Source: Bacillus sp. X1(2014) (GTDB lineage Bacteria > Bacillota > Bacilli > Bacillales_B > DSM-18226). From it: a stretch of 64,000 nucleotides of DNA. The translations under genes were made by a program, and so were the position numbers. The stretch lies in assembly GCF_007678255.1 (NCBI RefSeq), contig NZ_VEED01000001.1:124001-188000 (forward strand). The letters are read 5' to 3'. The notes beneath the pieces were generated by a model. It did no database searches and was not told where the DNA came from. It worked only from the letters and a program-made list of their open reading frames with translations. Positions 42,475 to 52,262 of this stretch are shown here, in pieces (within the stretch, counting starts at the first letter, position 1; each line of letters begins with the position of its first letter).

Positions 42475-43752
42475 TTATTCTGCAACCTCACACCATCTTA
42501 ATAGAGTTAACGCGATAATCTCACTTGCCACAAACATATCCTCGAGAACAATATGCTCATTAGCATCGTGAGCAGTTTCAGTTATACCCGGCCCGAATAC
42601 CACCACGGGAGTATTCCCAATCGTTGAAAGAATACCGCCATCCGTCCCCCATGGACTTGCTTCGATGGTTGGGCTATCCCCCTTAACTTCTATAAAACTC
42701 TTTGTCAATTCAGCCATCAAAGGATGATCATTTTCCAGACTTCCTGGCAGCCATCTTCCACCAAACCATTCCAATTTAAGTGGATTCTCATGAAGCCACT
42801 CGTCATGAATTCCTAATTCACGCAAGCATTTTTCCATCTCCTGCTGTGCAGATTGAATCGTTTCCTCCGGAGATACGCCCATCCTACCTTCGATTACTGC
42901 GGTGTCAGGCACCGAGGATGGCCATTCGCCGCTCGTAAGTTTCCCGATATTAATGGGTATTGGGATGGGAATTTTGTCAAAGAGTGGATCGGTCATTCTG
43001 GCATTTCTATCTTTCTCTAATTGTTGTAATCTTTGAATGACTAAGATCGCTTTTTCAATCGCGCTGATTCCTTTGTATCTCGTACCTCCGTGTGCTGCCC
43101 TGCCTTTGACGGTTATTCTAAACCACATGGACCCCTGCTGCTTCGGAAATATTCGCAGATTCGTCGGTTCAGGAATAATGGCCCCATCCGCATGATAACC
43201 CCTTAGAACAGCTGCAAGGGTACCAGCCCCACCGCTTTCTTCTTCTATTACACTTTGAAAAATCACATCACCTTTCAGTTTGATTCCATTCGCAATTAAT
43301 GACTCAATCGCCATTAATAACGCTGCGTTGCCGCCTTTCATATCTGTTGCGCCTCTCCCATACAGCTTTCCACACTCAATTATCCCGCTAAATGGGTCAT
43401 GGTTCCAACTTGATTCATCCCCAACTGGGACCACATCGATATGGCCATTTAAAATCATCGACTTGCCGCCGCCAGTTCCTTTTAACACAGCTACCAGATT
43501 GGGATTTCCTTCGAAACTCTTACGATCACAGCAATAGGCTGAGTGAGATGTTAACTCATCACCGCCGATTTCCCAAATATCAAGGGTTAAGCCCAACTGT
43601 CTGCATTTTTCAATGATAATCGCTTGTGTACTACTTTCGTTTCCCCGCGTGCTATTTTCTCGTACCATTATTTGTAACAATCTCGCTCCACGAGCACGAT
43701 TCTCTTTTATCCACTTTTTGATTCGCATTTCATCATTGTTCAAACGATTCAC
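42475..43752 (-). CDS. yodQ: M20-family deacylase YodQ (ArgE/DapE-like)
   Basis: 425 aa zinc amidohydrolase. Metal and catalytic motifs: GHIDVVPVGD, GRGATDMKGG, the general-base pair in EEESGGAG and PWGTDGG; dimerisation domain about 205-325. Probably removes an acyl group from a lysine-derived intermediate, since it sits in the yodQRST branch next to kamA and yodP, but the substrate is not shown by sequence. Start by ATG behind GGAGTGAAT. Confidence 0.9.
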   Translation of the reverse strand: MNRLNNDEMRIKKWIKENRARGARLLQIMVRENSTRGNESSTQAIIIEKCRQLGLTLDIWEIGGDELTSHSAYCCDRKSFEGNPNLVAVLKGTGGGKSMILNGHIDVVPVGDESSWNHDPFSGIIECGKLYGRGATDMKGGNAALLMAIESLIANGIKLKGDVIFQSVIEEESGGAGTLAAVLRGYHADGAIIPEPTNLRIFPKQQGSMWFRITVKGRAAHGGTRYKGISAIEKAILVIQRLQQLEKDRNARMTDPLFDKIPIPIPINIGKLTSGEWPSSVPDTAVIEGRMGVSPEETIQSAQQEMEKCLRELGIHDEWLHENPLKLEWFGGRWLPGSLENDHPLMAELTKSFIEVKGDSPTIEASPWGTDGGILSTIGNTPVVVFGPGITETAHDANEHIVLEDMFVASEIIALTLLRWCEVAE

Positions 43753-43771
43753 TCCTTCAGAATAATTCTGC

Positions 43772-44443
43772 TTAGTATGGAATCATACGAACAGTTTCCC
43801 GTATTTTGAATTCGCAGCCAGTTTTATTGACAACCGTTTCTAAACTATAAGGGGCAAATAACTCTGTTAAAAGCAAACCCTCTTCCGTTACCATGAAAAC
43901 AGCTAATTCAGTTATGATTAAGTCCACACAGGCGGATGAAGTTAACGGTAATGTACAGGATGAAACAATTTTGGGATTCCCCTGTTTGTCACAGTGATTC
44001 ATAACCACAATGACTTTTTTCGCTTTTTGTGCAAGTTCCATTGCTCCGCCCATTCCTGGAACCTTTTTCCCTGGGACAATCCAGTTTGCAAGGTCTCCGC
44101 TATTACTTACCTGAAGCGATCCTAAAATGGTTATATCCACTCTGCCGCGGCGAATCATTCCAAACGAAATCGCACTGTCACAATAAGACCCTCCCTGGTT
44201 CAACGTAACTGGAAATCCTCCTGCATTACATAAATTTTCATCTTCCTCACCCTTACTTGGGCTAGGACCCATCCCGGTAATACCGTTTTCCGCATGAAAC
44301 ATCACTTTTGTCTCACTTGAAAGATGGTTCGGAACGAGCGATGGGATTCCTATTCCTAAGTTGACAACCATACCAGAATGAATTTCCTCAGCAGCTCGTT
44401 TGGCCATTTGATTTCGAACATCTACTCCCATGCCCATTTCCAA
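43772..44443 (-). CDS. yodR: 3-Oxoacid CoA-transferase subunit B YodR
   Basis: 223 aa. Contains the catalytic Glu in MFHAENGITGMGP and the GGAMELAQKAKKVIV segment of ScoB-type subunits. It overlaps yodS by 22 nt, so the two subunits are translated together. Transfers CoA to a beta-keto acid arising from lysine degradation; exact acid not visible. Confidence 0.93.
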   Translation of the reverse strand: MEMGMGVDVRNQMAKRAAEEIHSGMVVNLGIGIPSLVPNHLSSETKVMFHAENGITGMGPSPSKGEEDENLCNAGGFPVTLNQGGSYCDSAISFGMIRRGRVDITILGSLQVSNSGDLANWIVPGKKVPGMGGAMELAQKAKKVIVVMNHCDKQGNPKIVSSCTLPLTSSACVDLIITELAVFMVTEEGLLLTELFAPYSLETVVNKTGCEFKIRETVRMIPY

Positions 44444-45114
44444 TTGACCCCCTTCGATAAAATCACATAATCCACAAACACTCCAGGAGTAATGATGGTG
44501 TCGGGGTCAAGACTGCCAAGCGGGACAATTTCTTCTACTTCCGCAATCGTGATATCCCCTGCCATAGCAACAAGCGGATTGGTATTGCGGGCACTTTTGT
44601 CATAAATTAAATTTCCATACTCATCGGCTTTTTTCGCATAAACAATGGACACCTCGGCAGTTAGGGCCGTTTCAAGCAAATACCTCTTATCTGCTAAAGA
44701 AATATACGGTTTGTCTTTCACAACTAATTCATTATCCATACCGATATCAGACAGAATTGCAGGAAGACCGACACCGCCGGCACGAATTCGTTCAGCTAAT
44801 ATTCCCTGTGGTGAAAATTCAACCTCTAGTTTTCCTTCATGCATCAGCTGTCCTGCAAACGGATTGGAACCGATATGAGAGGCGATAACTTTAGATGCTC
44901 TTTGTTTGCTTACTAATTTTCCAATGCCAATATGCGGGAAACCTGTGTCGTTCCCTATTAGGGTAAGATTACGAACTCCTTTTTCAAGAATGCCATCAAT
45001 TATGTCAGGAGGTGAGCCGACCCCGCCAAACCCGCCAAACATCAACGTCATTCCATCATGGAAATATTCCATGGCTGCCTCTAATGTAGTCACTTTTCTA
45101 AACGGATTTTCCAT
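44422..45114 (-). CDS. yodS: 3-Oxoacid CoA-transferase subunit A YodS
   Basis: 230 aa, ScoA-type: GMTLMFGGFGGVGSPPDIID, NDTGFP and SPQGILAERIRAGG. Pairs with YodR. Preceded by GGGGGGAAAC and the yodT gene (gap about 25 nt). Confidence 0.93.
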   Translation of the reverse strand: MENPFRKVTTLEAAMEYFHDGMTLMFGGFGGVGSPPDIIDGILEKGVRNLTLIGNDTGFPHIGIGKLVSKQRASKVIASHIGSNPFAGQLMHEGKLEVEFSPQGILAERIRAGGVGLPAILSDIGMDNELVVKDKPYISLADKRYLLETALTAEVSIVYAKKADEYGNLIYDKSARNTNPLVAMAGDITIAEVEEIVPLGSLDPDTIITPGVFVDYVILSKGVNWKWAWE

Positions 45115-45138
45115 TTCTGTTTCCCCCCTTTCCTTTAT

Positions 45139-46473
45139 TCATTGTGTTGACTCTGAGAAACATTTAAATGTTTCAATTAGCAAATGGACCAGTTCATCCA
45201 TCTCTTTTTGTATAATGGTTAGTGGTGGTGAAATAATGATTGAATCACCATTAATCCCATCCATTCCTGCACCAGCAGGATAGATAATCAGCCCTTTTTC
45301 CTTGGCTAGTTCAACCATTCTTTGTGTTACATGCGCATTTCTAGGGAATGGTGTTTTGGTTGTGGCATCCTGGACAAACTCGATTCCTAGCAATAACCCT
45401 TTGCCCCGGACATCACCAATGAACGAGTAGTGTTGCTTTAAATTTTCAAGCTGGCCAAGTAAATAATTCCCTTTATTTTCAACCTCCTGAATAATATTGT
45501 TTTCTTCTAAAAATTGAAGGACTGCCAATGCAGCCGCACATGCCTGCGGATTCGCGCTCAAGGTATGACCGCTCATTACGGCCTTGGTACCAGCCAATAT
45601 CGGTTCGATGACTTTTTCACTTGCGATAGCTGCGGCTATCGGTGCATACCCCGCACCCATCCCTTTTCCTAATGCAACAATATCAGGGGTGATTCCCCAT
45701 TGTTCACAAGCCAGCATGGTTCCCGTTCGGCCACAGCCAGTCATGACTTCATCAGCGATAAAAAGGATGTCATGATCCTCACAAATTTGCTTTAAGACCT
45801 TGTAATAACCAGGGGGTGGGGTTATGGCTCCTCCTGCAGCGCCAATCACTGGTTCAGCGATAAAAGCAGCGATTTGATTGGCACCGATCCGCTTGATCGT
45901 CCTTTCCAACTCATGGGCACATAAGTAATTACAACTTGATGACTCGAGGTTATATGGGCAGCGGTAGCAATAAGGGGGATGAATAACTGGGAAATCCTCT
46001 AAAAGTGGAACAAATCTTGCTCTCCTTGCTGTATGCCCTGACATGGAAAGTGCTCCCAGGGTTATCCCATGGTAGCTCACCCATCTTGAAAGCACCTTAG
46101 ATTTCGTTTGCACCCCCTTTTCCTGCCAATATTGAATCGCCATTTTCATCGCCGTCTCAGTAGCCTCAGAACCACTGTTCACGAAGAAGCACCAATTCAG
46201 ATCTCCAGGAAGCATATCTGCCATTTTTTTCGCTAAATTCTCTGCTGCCTCACTTGTAAATTGGGAGCGATACACAAAGGATACCTTTTTTGCTTGTTCA
46301 TTCATTGCTTCAATAATCTCTGGTACACCATGACCAATATTGGCTGTTACTGCACCGGAAGCAGCATCTAGATACTTTTTTCCATCCATATCAAATAAAT
46401 AAATTCCTTGACCATAGTCAATAACGGGATAAATGTCATCGAGCATTGGCTTTATGAGAAAAGAATGATCCAA
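45139..46473 (-). CDS. yodT: Class III aminotransferase YodT
   Basis: 444 aa, PLP fold type I: FVNSGSEATETAMK (phosphate binding), LFIADEVMTGCGRTG (Asp contacting PLP nitrogen) and the Schiff-base Lys in ALGKGMGAGYAP. First gene of yodTSRQ. A CATACAAT on the minus strand at 46522-46515 matches a sigma-E -10 box, but no good -35 was seen. No sigma-54 site found here, unlike kamA. Likely transaminates a beta-lysine or derived amino acid. Confidence 0.92.
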   Translation of the reverse strand: MDHSFLIKPMLDDIYPVIDYGQGIYLFDMDGKKYLDAASGAVTANIGHGVPEIIEAMNEQAKKVSFVYRSQFTSEAAENLAKKMADMLPGDLNWCFFVNSGSEATETAMKMAIQYWQEKGVQTKSKVLSRWVSYHGITLGALSMSGHTARRARFVPLLEDFPVIHPPYCYRCPYNLESSSCNYLCAHELERTIKRIGANQIAAFIAEPVIGAAGGAITPPPGYYKVLKQICEDHDILFIADEVMTGCGRTGTMLACEQWGITPDIVALGKGMGAGYAPIAAAIASEKVIEPILAGTKAVMSGHTLSANPQACAAALAVLQFLEENNIIQEVENKGNYLLGQLENLKQHYSFIGDVRGKGLLLGIEFVQDATTKTPFPRNAHVTQRMVELAKEKGLIIYPAGAGMDGINGDSIIISPPLTIIQKEMDELVHLLIETFKCFSESTQ

Positions 46474-46653
46474 AGGGATTCACTTCCTTTATAAATTAGG
46501 CAGTCCTTATAGAAATTGTATGAATGGTTTATATGTTTCTTTCGTGTTATTTACAAAGAAAAGAGGAAGCCAGACAGTTAAATGTAAGGAAACTTTTACA
46601 TTTCATAATGATTCATATAAAATTACTTTTAGAATACAGAAGGAATGAATCCG

Positions 46654-48015
46654 ATGAGCACAATTAAAAAAATAAAGTTAAAAACAAAAGAGATTTCAAC
46701 GGTACAATTAATCGTTATTTTTTATTTATCTGCTTTAGTCATTTCGACACTATTATTAAAAATCCCGATGGCCCACCGTGAGGATGTTACACTCAGCTTT
46801 ATTGATGCCATGTTTACCTCGGCTAGTGCGATAAGTGTTACCGGGTTAAGTGTGATTTCCATTAAAGATACTTTTAGCAACTTTGGTATCTTTCTCTTAT
46901 GCTTAATTCTCCAATTGGGTGGATTAGGGGTCATGTCTTTAAGTACATTCCTTTGGATTATGCTTGGCAAAAAGGTAGGCTTAAAAGAACGACAATTGAT
47001 TATGATTGATCAAAATCAATCGAAACTCTCCGGATTGGTTCAATTGGCAAAACGAATATTAATTATTTTTATCTCGTTTGAATTTGTGGGTGGAATCATT
47101 TTAGGGATTCGTTTTTTGAATTATTACGAAGGAATATTATCTGCATTTAAACATGGATTTTTCGCATCCATCAGCGCCACGACCAATGCGGGATTTGATT
47201 TGACGGATGAGTCACTCAGTCCATTTAGCGGTGATTATTATGTACAGTCGGTGATCATTGTATTGATGATTGTGGGAGCGATTGGCTTTCCAGTGATGGT
47301 GGAGGTTTATGAATTCTTAATAAACCTTAATAAGAGGAAGAAATTTCATTTCACTTTATACACAAAGTTAACAACCATAACATTTGTCCTTCTTACCGTA
47401 GTAGGAGCCATATTTATCTATATATTTGATAGCCATCACTTTTTTACAAATAAAAGTTGGCATCAATCCTTTTTCTACTCGTTATTTAATTCGGTGACAA
47501 CCAAAAGTGCGGGCTTAGCAACCATGAATATTAATGACTTTACACCGAGCAACCAACTATTCTTGTCCATATTAATGTTCATTGGAGGCTCCCCTAGTAG
47601 CGCAAGCGGCGGAATCCGAACTACTACATTTGCGATCATCATTTTAGCCATTGTATTTTATGCTCAAGGAAAAAGTTCAATCAAGATCTTTAGACGTGAA
47701 TTGCTAAGTGAGGATGTGCTTAAATCCTTTATTGTCATCACGACAGGTGCGCTATTATGTTTATTTTCCATTTTAGTATTATCGATTACTGAAAACGGGA
47801 CTGTTCTGGAGGTCATCTTCGAGGTATCGTCTGCTTTCGGGACGAATGGGTTATCACTAGGGTTAACACCTCGTTTGTCTACCTTTGGCCAAATTCTAAT
47901 TATTATCCTTATGTTTATTGGGAGAGTCGGAATTGTTACATGTTTACTCATTTTAAGAGGCAAAGGCACTAAGGAAAAGATTAAATATCCGAAAGAAAAA
48001 GTAACGATTGGGTAA
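46654..48015 (+). CDS. Potassium channel subunit KtrB/KtrD
   Basis: 453 aa from ATG 46654, nine bases after GAAGGA. Four M1-P-M2 repeats; the selectivity-filter loops are visible as SVTGLS, TNAGFD, SAGLAT and FGTNGLS, each with the conserved Gly. The flexible gating loop SPSSASGGIRTTT lies in the third repeat. Works with a cytoplasmic KtrA/KtrC regulatory ring, which is not encoded here, so it is a KtrD-like orphan arrangement. No c-di-AMP riboswitch was seen in the short upstream region. Confidence 0.93.
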   Translation: MSTIKKIKLKTKEISTVQLIVIFYLSALVISTLLLKIPMAHREDVTLSFIDAMFTSASAISVTGLSVISIKDTFSNFGIFLLCLILQLGGLGVMSLSTFLWIMLGKKVGLKERQLIMIDQNQSKLSGLVQLAKRILIIFISFEFVGGIILGIRFLNYYEGILSAFKHGFFASISATTNAGFDLTDESLSPFSGDYYVQSVIIVLMIVGAIGFPVMVEVYEFLINLNKRKKFHFTLYTKLTTITFVLLTVVGAIFIYIFDSHHFFTNKSWHQSFFYSLFNSVTTKSAGLATMNINDFTPSNQLFLSILMFIGGSPSSASGGIRTTTFAIIILAIVFYAQGKSSIKIFRRELLSEDVLKSFIVITTGALLCLFSILVLSITENGTVLEVIFEVSSAFGTNGLSLGLTPRLSTFGQILIIILMFIGRVGIVTCLLILRGKGTKEKIKYPKEKVTIG

Positions 48016-48083
48016 TATATATAGGAATGAAGCGGCCTTGCCTCTCCATTTTTTTGTAAAAATAACCGCAAAAAATAGAAAAT

Positions 48084-48106
48084 GGCTGACTCGATTTGAG
48101 TCAGCC
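48084..48106. terminator. Bidirectional terminator
   Basis: Perfect 9-bp stem GGCTGACTC/GAGTCAGCC with a 5-nt loop between ktr and the YjcZ gene. Confidence 0.75.
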
Positions 48107-48118
48107 TCTAGTTTACTA

Positions 48119-48271
48119 TTAACAGCCCCAGCTTGCTCCGATAATGATCAATAGGATAAAGAGGACGACAATTAACGCAAACCCACTGCCGATTCCACAG
48201 CCTCCTACTGGATATGCAGGGTAACCACAACCAACACCACAACCACCAAAACCACCATGTCCGTAATACAT
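48119..48271 (-). CDS. YjcZ-family small sporulation protein
   Basis: 50 aa if started at ATG 48271, nine bases after GGAG; an upstream ATG at 48277 is too close. N-terminal Gly/Cys/Tyr-rich segment ([21 protein letters not shown]) followed by a hydrophobic helix ([22 protein letters not shown]). This is the typical YjcZ/SscA pattern of small membrane or coat-associated proteins made in sporulation. Confidence 0.85.
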   Translation of the reverse strand: MYYGHGGFGGCGVGCGYPAYPVGGCGIGSGFALIVVLFILLIIIGASWGC

Positions 48272-48390
48272 GCACATTCACTCCTCGCGAAATTGTTTCT
48301 TAACACTGATACAATATGTAGTAGGTACTTGACCCGCATGTGCATTCGCCTATATTATGTAAGACAATGATAAAAATTGTAGGTGAAACG

Positions 48391-48981
48391 ATGAAATCAA
48401 TAGTGAAAAACTTTATTAACGGTATTTTAACGATTGTCCCTATTATCCTCGTGGTCTATGTCATTTACAAAACCTTTCTATTTTTAGACGGTTTAATGGG
48501 TAATACGCTGAGGCCGTATTTAAAAGAGGATTACATCCCTGGTATTGGATTACTGTCGACCCTTATTTTAATTACAGTATTGGGATGGCTGTCCACGAAA
48601 TATATCTCAGGAAAGATTATCAGGTTAATTGATCGACTTCTCGATAAGATTCCTGTTGTTAAAACGATCTATTCCGTTATTAAAGACACTGTTCAATCCT
48701 TTCTAGGTGAGAAGAAGTCCTTTTCCAAAGTTGCTCTTGTCGTCATTCCAGGAACTGAGATGCGGAGTCTAGGTTTTATTACCTCCGAACAATTAGAGGC
48801 CTTTTATTCTCCCTTAAAAGACCATGTGGCCGTATATATTCCACAAACCTTCCAGGTGGCCGGGTTCACGTTTTTAATTCCCAAGGAACAAGTCGAAATT
48901 ATTGACGTTAAGCCCGAGGATGCGATGAAATTTATTCTCTCAGGCGGGATGACATCTTCTTCTAAACAAAAAGCAAAATAA
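48391..48981 (+). CDS. DUF502 membrane protein
   Basis: 196 aa from ATG 48391 behind AGGTGA. Two membrane helices (about 10-28 and 52-70) and a soluble C-terminal domain with LLDKIPVVKTIYSVIKDTVQSF and VAVYIPQTFQVAGFTFLIP, the diagnostic DUF502 segments. Function unknown; related proteins occur across bacteria and plants. Terminator follows. Confidence 0.88.
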   Translation: MKSIVKNFINGILTIVPIILVVYVIYKTFLFLDGLMGNTLRPYLKEDYIPGIGLLSTLILITVLGWLSTKYISGKIIRLIDRLLDKIPVVKTIYSVIKDTVQSFLGEKKSFSKVALVVIPGTEMRSLGFITSEQLEAFYSPLKDHVAVYIPQTFQVAGFTFLIPKEQVEIIDVKPEDAMKFILSGGMTSSSKQKAK

Positions 48982-49004
48982 AAAGCCGCATAGTGCGGCT
49001 TTTT
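48980..49004 (+). terminator. Terminator of the DUF502 gene
   Basis: Perfect 11-bp stem AAAAAGCCGCA/TGCGGCTTTTT, 3-nt loop; also serves convergent msrB. Confidence 0.9.
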
Positions 49005-49437
49005 ATTTTGCTTCAAATAGTTTACTGAATTCCCCGTACCCTTCCTCTTCGAGTTTATCTTTTGGAATAAACCGCAAGGCAGCAGAGTTGATACAATATC
49101 GCAAACCAGTTGGCGCTGGTCCGTCGTTAAATACATGTCCTAAATGGGAATCGGCCGATTTACTTCTTACCTCGGTCCGCGTCATATAATGACTGAAATC
49201 AGCTTTCTCAATCACTTCTTCGTCTTGAATTGGTTTTGTAAAGCTTGGCCACCCGCAGCCAGCATCGAATTTATCCAATGAACTGAACAGTGGTTTCCCT
49301 GAGACAAGATCCACATAAATGCCGTCTCTTGTTTCATTCCAATATTCATTTCGAAACGGTGGTTCTGTGCCATTATTTTGTGTGACTTCATATTGAATTG
49401 GTGATAAGTCCATTTTTAATTGATCTTTGTTTTTCAC
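49003..49437 (-). CDS. msrB: Methionine-R-sulfoxide reductase MsrB
   Basis: 144 aa from GTG 49437, seven bases after GGGGGG; the start overlaps the msrA stop. SelR fold with the catalytic Cys in [12 protein letters not shown] and DAGCGWPSF. The usual zinc CxxC pairs are absent, as in many Firmicute MsrB. Repairs the R epimer of oxidised methionine. Confidence 0.95.
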   Translation of the reverse strand: MKNKDQLKMDLSPIQYEVTQNNGTEPPFRNEYWNETRDGIYVDLVSGKPLFSSLDKFDAGCGWPSFTKPIQDEEVIEKADFSHYMTRTEVRSKSADSHLGHVFNDGPAPTGLRYCINSAALRFIPKDKLEEEGYGEFSKLFEAK

Positions 49438-49970
49438 TTTTTCTCCCCCCAATGACTTTGAATAAACCCCGCACGCCCTGATCCTACATGATAAGACTCA
49501 TAATGTGCCCGATTTTTCTTATAATACTGCTGATGATAGTCTTCTGCAGGATAAAAGGTCTTTGCAGGCAAGATTGGTGTGACAATCGGCTTGCTAAAAA
49601 TGCCTCTTTCTTGTAATGCTTGCTTCGACTGTTCAGCAAGCTTTTTTTGTTCTTCATTATGGTAGAAAATCGCCGTTTGATACGATTGTCCACGATCATA
49701 AAATTGACCGCCAGGGTCGGTTGGGTCGATTTGCTGCCAGAATAACTCCAGTAATTTTTCATACGGAAAAATTTCTGGATCATATGTAATCTGGACAGCT
49801 TCATAGTGACCGGTTGTATCTGAACATACTTGTTGGTACGTTGGATTTTCTACCGTTCCGCCTGTGTAGCCGGAAATAACACTTTTAATCCCTGGCTGTT
49901 CATCGAACGGCTTTACCATACACCAAAAACAACCGCCGGCAAATGTTGCAACTTGATTTTGCTTTTCCAA
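49434..49970 (-). CDS. msrA: Methionine-S-sulfoxide reductase MsrA
   Basis: 178 aa with catalytic Cys14 in GGCFWC (Cys14-Cys17), plus [12 protein letters not shown] and [13 protein letters not shown]. Repairs the S epimer. Forms the msrAB operon, order A then B, and lies near ypmS and ypmR as in B. subtilis. Confidence 0.96.
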   Translation of the reverse strand: MEKQNQVATFAGGCFWCMVKPFDEQPGIKSVISGYTGGTVENPTYQQVCSDTTGHYEAVQITYDPEIFPYEKLLELFWQQIDPTDPGGQFYDRGQSYQTAIFYHNEEQKKLAEQSKQALQERGIFSKPIVTPILPAKTFYPAEDYHQQYYKKNRAHYESYHVGSGRAGFIQSHWGEKK

Positions 49971-50045
49971 GTTCCCACCCCTTAACTATATTTTCTTGAT
50001 TAAAAGTATACATAAAGATTTAGTAAAAATAAAATTTCAGAGACC

Positions 50046-50096
50046 ATAAAAAAGCTGAGCAAGTCATGGTCGATATCGACCTAACTTGTTCAGCCT
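50046..50096 (-). terminator. Terminator of the rsgA-like gene
   Basis: A very long stem, GGCTGAACAAG... with ...CTTGCTCAGC around a TCGATATCGA centre, followed by six T residues on the minus strand. Confidence 0.85.
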
Positions 50097-50100
50097 TCCA

Positions 50101-51168
50101 TTAATAGCTTTTCCGTTGCTGTTTAATTTGTTTGTTCAAATTTTTCCATTGTTTCTTGACTTCAGCTTGGGCCCGTTTATCCGCCTTTCGTTCGATAAAC
50201 GCTAATTCTTTTTTCAGTTTATTGTAGTTTGTTAACCGTTCGGCTGCTACCAATCCTTCTTCAATCGCCCTCAAAACCGCACAGCCAGGCTCATTCATAT
50301 GCTGACAATCTCGGTAGCGGCAAGAAGTGGCTAGTTCTTCTATGTCTGAAAAGGTTTCCGATAAACCGTCCGTGCTTTCCCAAATCTGCAACTCCCTCAT
50401 TCCTGGTGTATCAATCAAGACACAGCCATTGGGAAGAAGGATTAATTCACGGTGTGTCGTAGTATGACGTCCTTTATCATCTTTCAAGCGAATATCCTGA
50501 ACCACTTGTTTTTCCTCACCTAAAAGACGATTCGTTAATGTTGATTTACCTACGCCTGAGGATCCAAGCAAAGCAATTGTTTTTCCCGGCTGCAAAAATG
50601 GTTCTAATTTCTCTAAACCACTCTCCGTTTCTGCACTCACAGCAATAACAGGAACTCCCATACTTACTGCTTCAACCTCAGCTAACTTACAATCAAGATC
50701 CTGACAAAGGTCTGCTTTACTCAAAACAATTACAGGAGTTGCCCCACTTTCCCATGCAAGTAATAGATAGCGTTCAATCCTTCTTAACTTCAAATCCTCG
50801 TTTAATGAATTCACGAGAAACACCGTATCGACGTTGGTGGCCACAATTTGCTCTTCTGAGGTAAGCCCAGCTGACTTCCTAGAGAACTTACTTTTCCGCG
50901 GCATGATGGCTAAGATAGTTCCTTTCCCTTCATTTATTCTGGGCTTAAGTGCTACCCAATCTCCAACAGCCGGGAAGTCCTCACGGTTGAGCGCATTAAA
51001 ATTAAATCGGCCAGAAACCTCACACAATAATTCCCCATGCTCCGTCCAGACCCGATACATTCGTTTATGTTCAAGTGCGACACGACCTAGAATCATTTCA
51101 TCATTTGTATTTATAGTTTTAAAATGTTGTTTTACCATTTCAGTTAACCCGATTATTACTAAATTCAT
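50101..51168 (-). CDS. RsgA-like circularly permuted ribosome GTPase
   Basis: 355 aa behind GGAGGAATAC. OB-fold N terminus (about 30-100), permuted GTPase with G4-like SKADL, P-loop GSSGVGKST and G3 DTPGMRE, then the zinc knuckle CRYRDCQHMNEPGC and a basic C-terminal tail (KKQWKNLNKQIKQQRKSY). Length and the basic tail mark it as the longer RsgA paralogue found beside the housekeeping RsgA (YloQ) in many Bacilli. RsgA acts late in 30S assembly. Preceded by an apparent leader-peptide attenuator (51204-51345). Confidence 0.9.
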   Translation of the reverse strand: MNLVIIGLTEMVKQHFKTINTNDEMILGRVALEHKRMYRVWTEHGELLCEVSGRFNFNALNREDFPAVGDWVALKPRINEGKGTILAIMPRKSKFSRKSAGLTSEEQIVATNVDTVFLVNSLNEDLKLRRIERYLLLAWESGATPVIVLSKADLCQDLDCKLAEVEAVSMGVPVIAVSAETESGLEKLEPFLQPGKTIALLGSSGVGKSTLTNRLLGEEKQVVQDIRLKDDKGRHTTTHRELILLPNGCVLIDTPGMRELQIWESTDGLSETFSDIEELATSCRYRDCQHMNEPGCAVLRAIEEGLVAAERLTNYNKLKKELAFIERKADKRAQAEVKKQWKNLNKQIKQQRKSY

Positions 51169-51203
51169 TTGTATTCCTCCAGCGAATCATTATTTTTCAG
51201 ATA

Positions 51204-51238
51204 ATAAAAAAACCATAGGCACACACAGCCCATGGTTT
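51204..51238 (-). terminator. Leader terminator upstream of the rsgA-like gene
   Basis: Stem AAACCATGGGC/GCCTATGGTTT (51238-51228 with 51220-51210, one mismatch) and loop TGTGTGT, followed by TTTTTATTAT on the minus strand. It lies 36 nt before the gene start. An alternative partner for its 5' arm is at 51296-51281. Confidence 0.7.
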
Positions 51239-51270
51239 ATTCGCTATTGGAATAAATGTACAAAGGAACC

Positions 51271-51345
51271 CTAACGAGATAAACATTGGGCTGTGCAACT
51301 AACAATATTCAACTGACTGATTGCTCTCATTGTTTCAATTAACAT
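51271..51345 (-). CDS. Putative 24-aa leader peptide of the rsgA-like gene
   Basis: ATG 51345, six bases after GGGTGA, encodes MLIETMRAISQLNIVSCTAQ and four more residues ending in Leu-Ser-Arg before the stop at 51271. The last third of the ORF contains the antiterminator arm (51296-51281), so ribosome position should decide between antiterminator and terminator. Confidence 0.55.
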   Translation of the reverse strand: MLIETMRAISQLNIVSCTAQCLSR

Positions 51346-51509
51346 TGCACGTCACCCACTTTCAAATATATTTGTTATAAGTATATGTGTAATATTCCCA
51401 TTTGTAAATAAAAAATTAAAAATTCCAATTTTGAGCAGAAGAAGTTAGACACCTACCTATTTAAGCTTGAATAAATTATGGTGTAATCCATTTGATAGGA
51501 GTTGATAAT

Positions 51510-52262
51510 ATGTCCGAGAAAAGAACTCATCCCGATTATCTTCAAAAAGCAGCAATGTATGATTTGTTGGCTCAATTTTATAAATACTCGTTTCCCAACT
51601 TACACATGCATTATTACCTAAAACATATCCAATATATGAATAAAGCGATGAACTTCATGAGAACAAATCCTCAACCAGTGCAAGGTGAAGCGACTATTCG
51701 CGTCCTCCACACCTCCCCTGATTCTCCAAACGTTGATATTTATATTGATGGGCACCGAGTGATAAGGAACTTACCATTTAACAATGTAAGTAGTTACCTA
51801 TCATTAAAAGCAGGAAAGCATCATATTGATATTTACCCAGCGGGAAATATGGTCGACAGTGTTTTAAATAAAAAGATTACAGTTGAACCTGGAAAATCGT
51901 ACACACTTGCAGCCATTGACTCTGTGAAGAAGATGCGCCTGTTAGTTTTCCAAAATAAACCAACAGTCCCAGCAAATGAATCGAAAGTTCGCTTTATCAA
52001 CTTATCTCCAGATTCCCCGCCCTTAGATATCGCAGTGAAAGACAGAGATGTGGTTTTCCCAAAAGTATCGTATAAACAGGCTACTGATTATTTAGGTTTA
52101 ACACCTATGACAGTAGATTTGGAGATTAGGGAGGCAGACACAAAAAACGTGCTATTACCGATGCCGAGAGTTCAGTTTTTACCAAATGAAAGCTATACGA
52201 TTGTGTTCGTTGGTCTTGCAAATAATGAACCAGGATTCCAATTCATCAAAATTAAGGATTAA
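51510..52262 (+). CDS. DUF4397 domain protein
   Basis: 250 aa from ATG 51510 behind AGGAG. A helical N-terminal region (about 1-50) with Tyr/His/Met-rich sequence, then two DUF4397 repeats of about 90 residues, each starting with a strand such as IRVLHTSPDSPNVDIYIDG and VRFINLSPDSPPLDIAV. No signal peptide, so not obviously secreted although many relatives are. Function unknown, cell-surface or spore association possible. Confidence 0.8.
   Translation: MSEKRTHPDYLQKAAMYDLLAQFYKYSFPNLHMHYYLKHIQYMNKAMNFMRTNPQPVQGEATIRVLHTSPDSPNVDIYIDGHRVIRNLPFNNVSSYLSLKAGKHHIDIYPAGNMVDSVLNKKITVEPGKSYTLAAIDSVKKMRLLVFQNKPTVPANESKVRFINLSPDSPPLDIAVKDRDVVFPKVSYKQATDYLGLTPMTVDLEIREADTKNVLLPMPRVQFLPNESYTIVFVGLANNEPGFQFIKIKD

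Noticed and set aside
46474..46653. Sigma-54 promoter for yodT
   Set aside because: No TGGCAC-N5-TTGC match on the minus strand; closest GG/GC pairs have wrong spacing or flanks.
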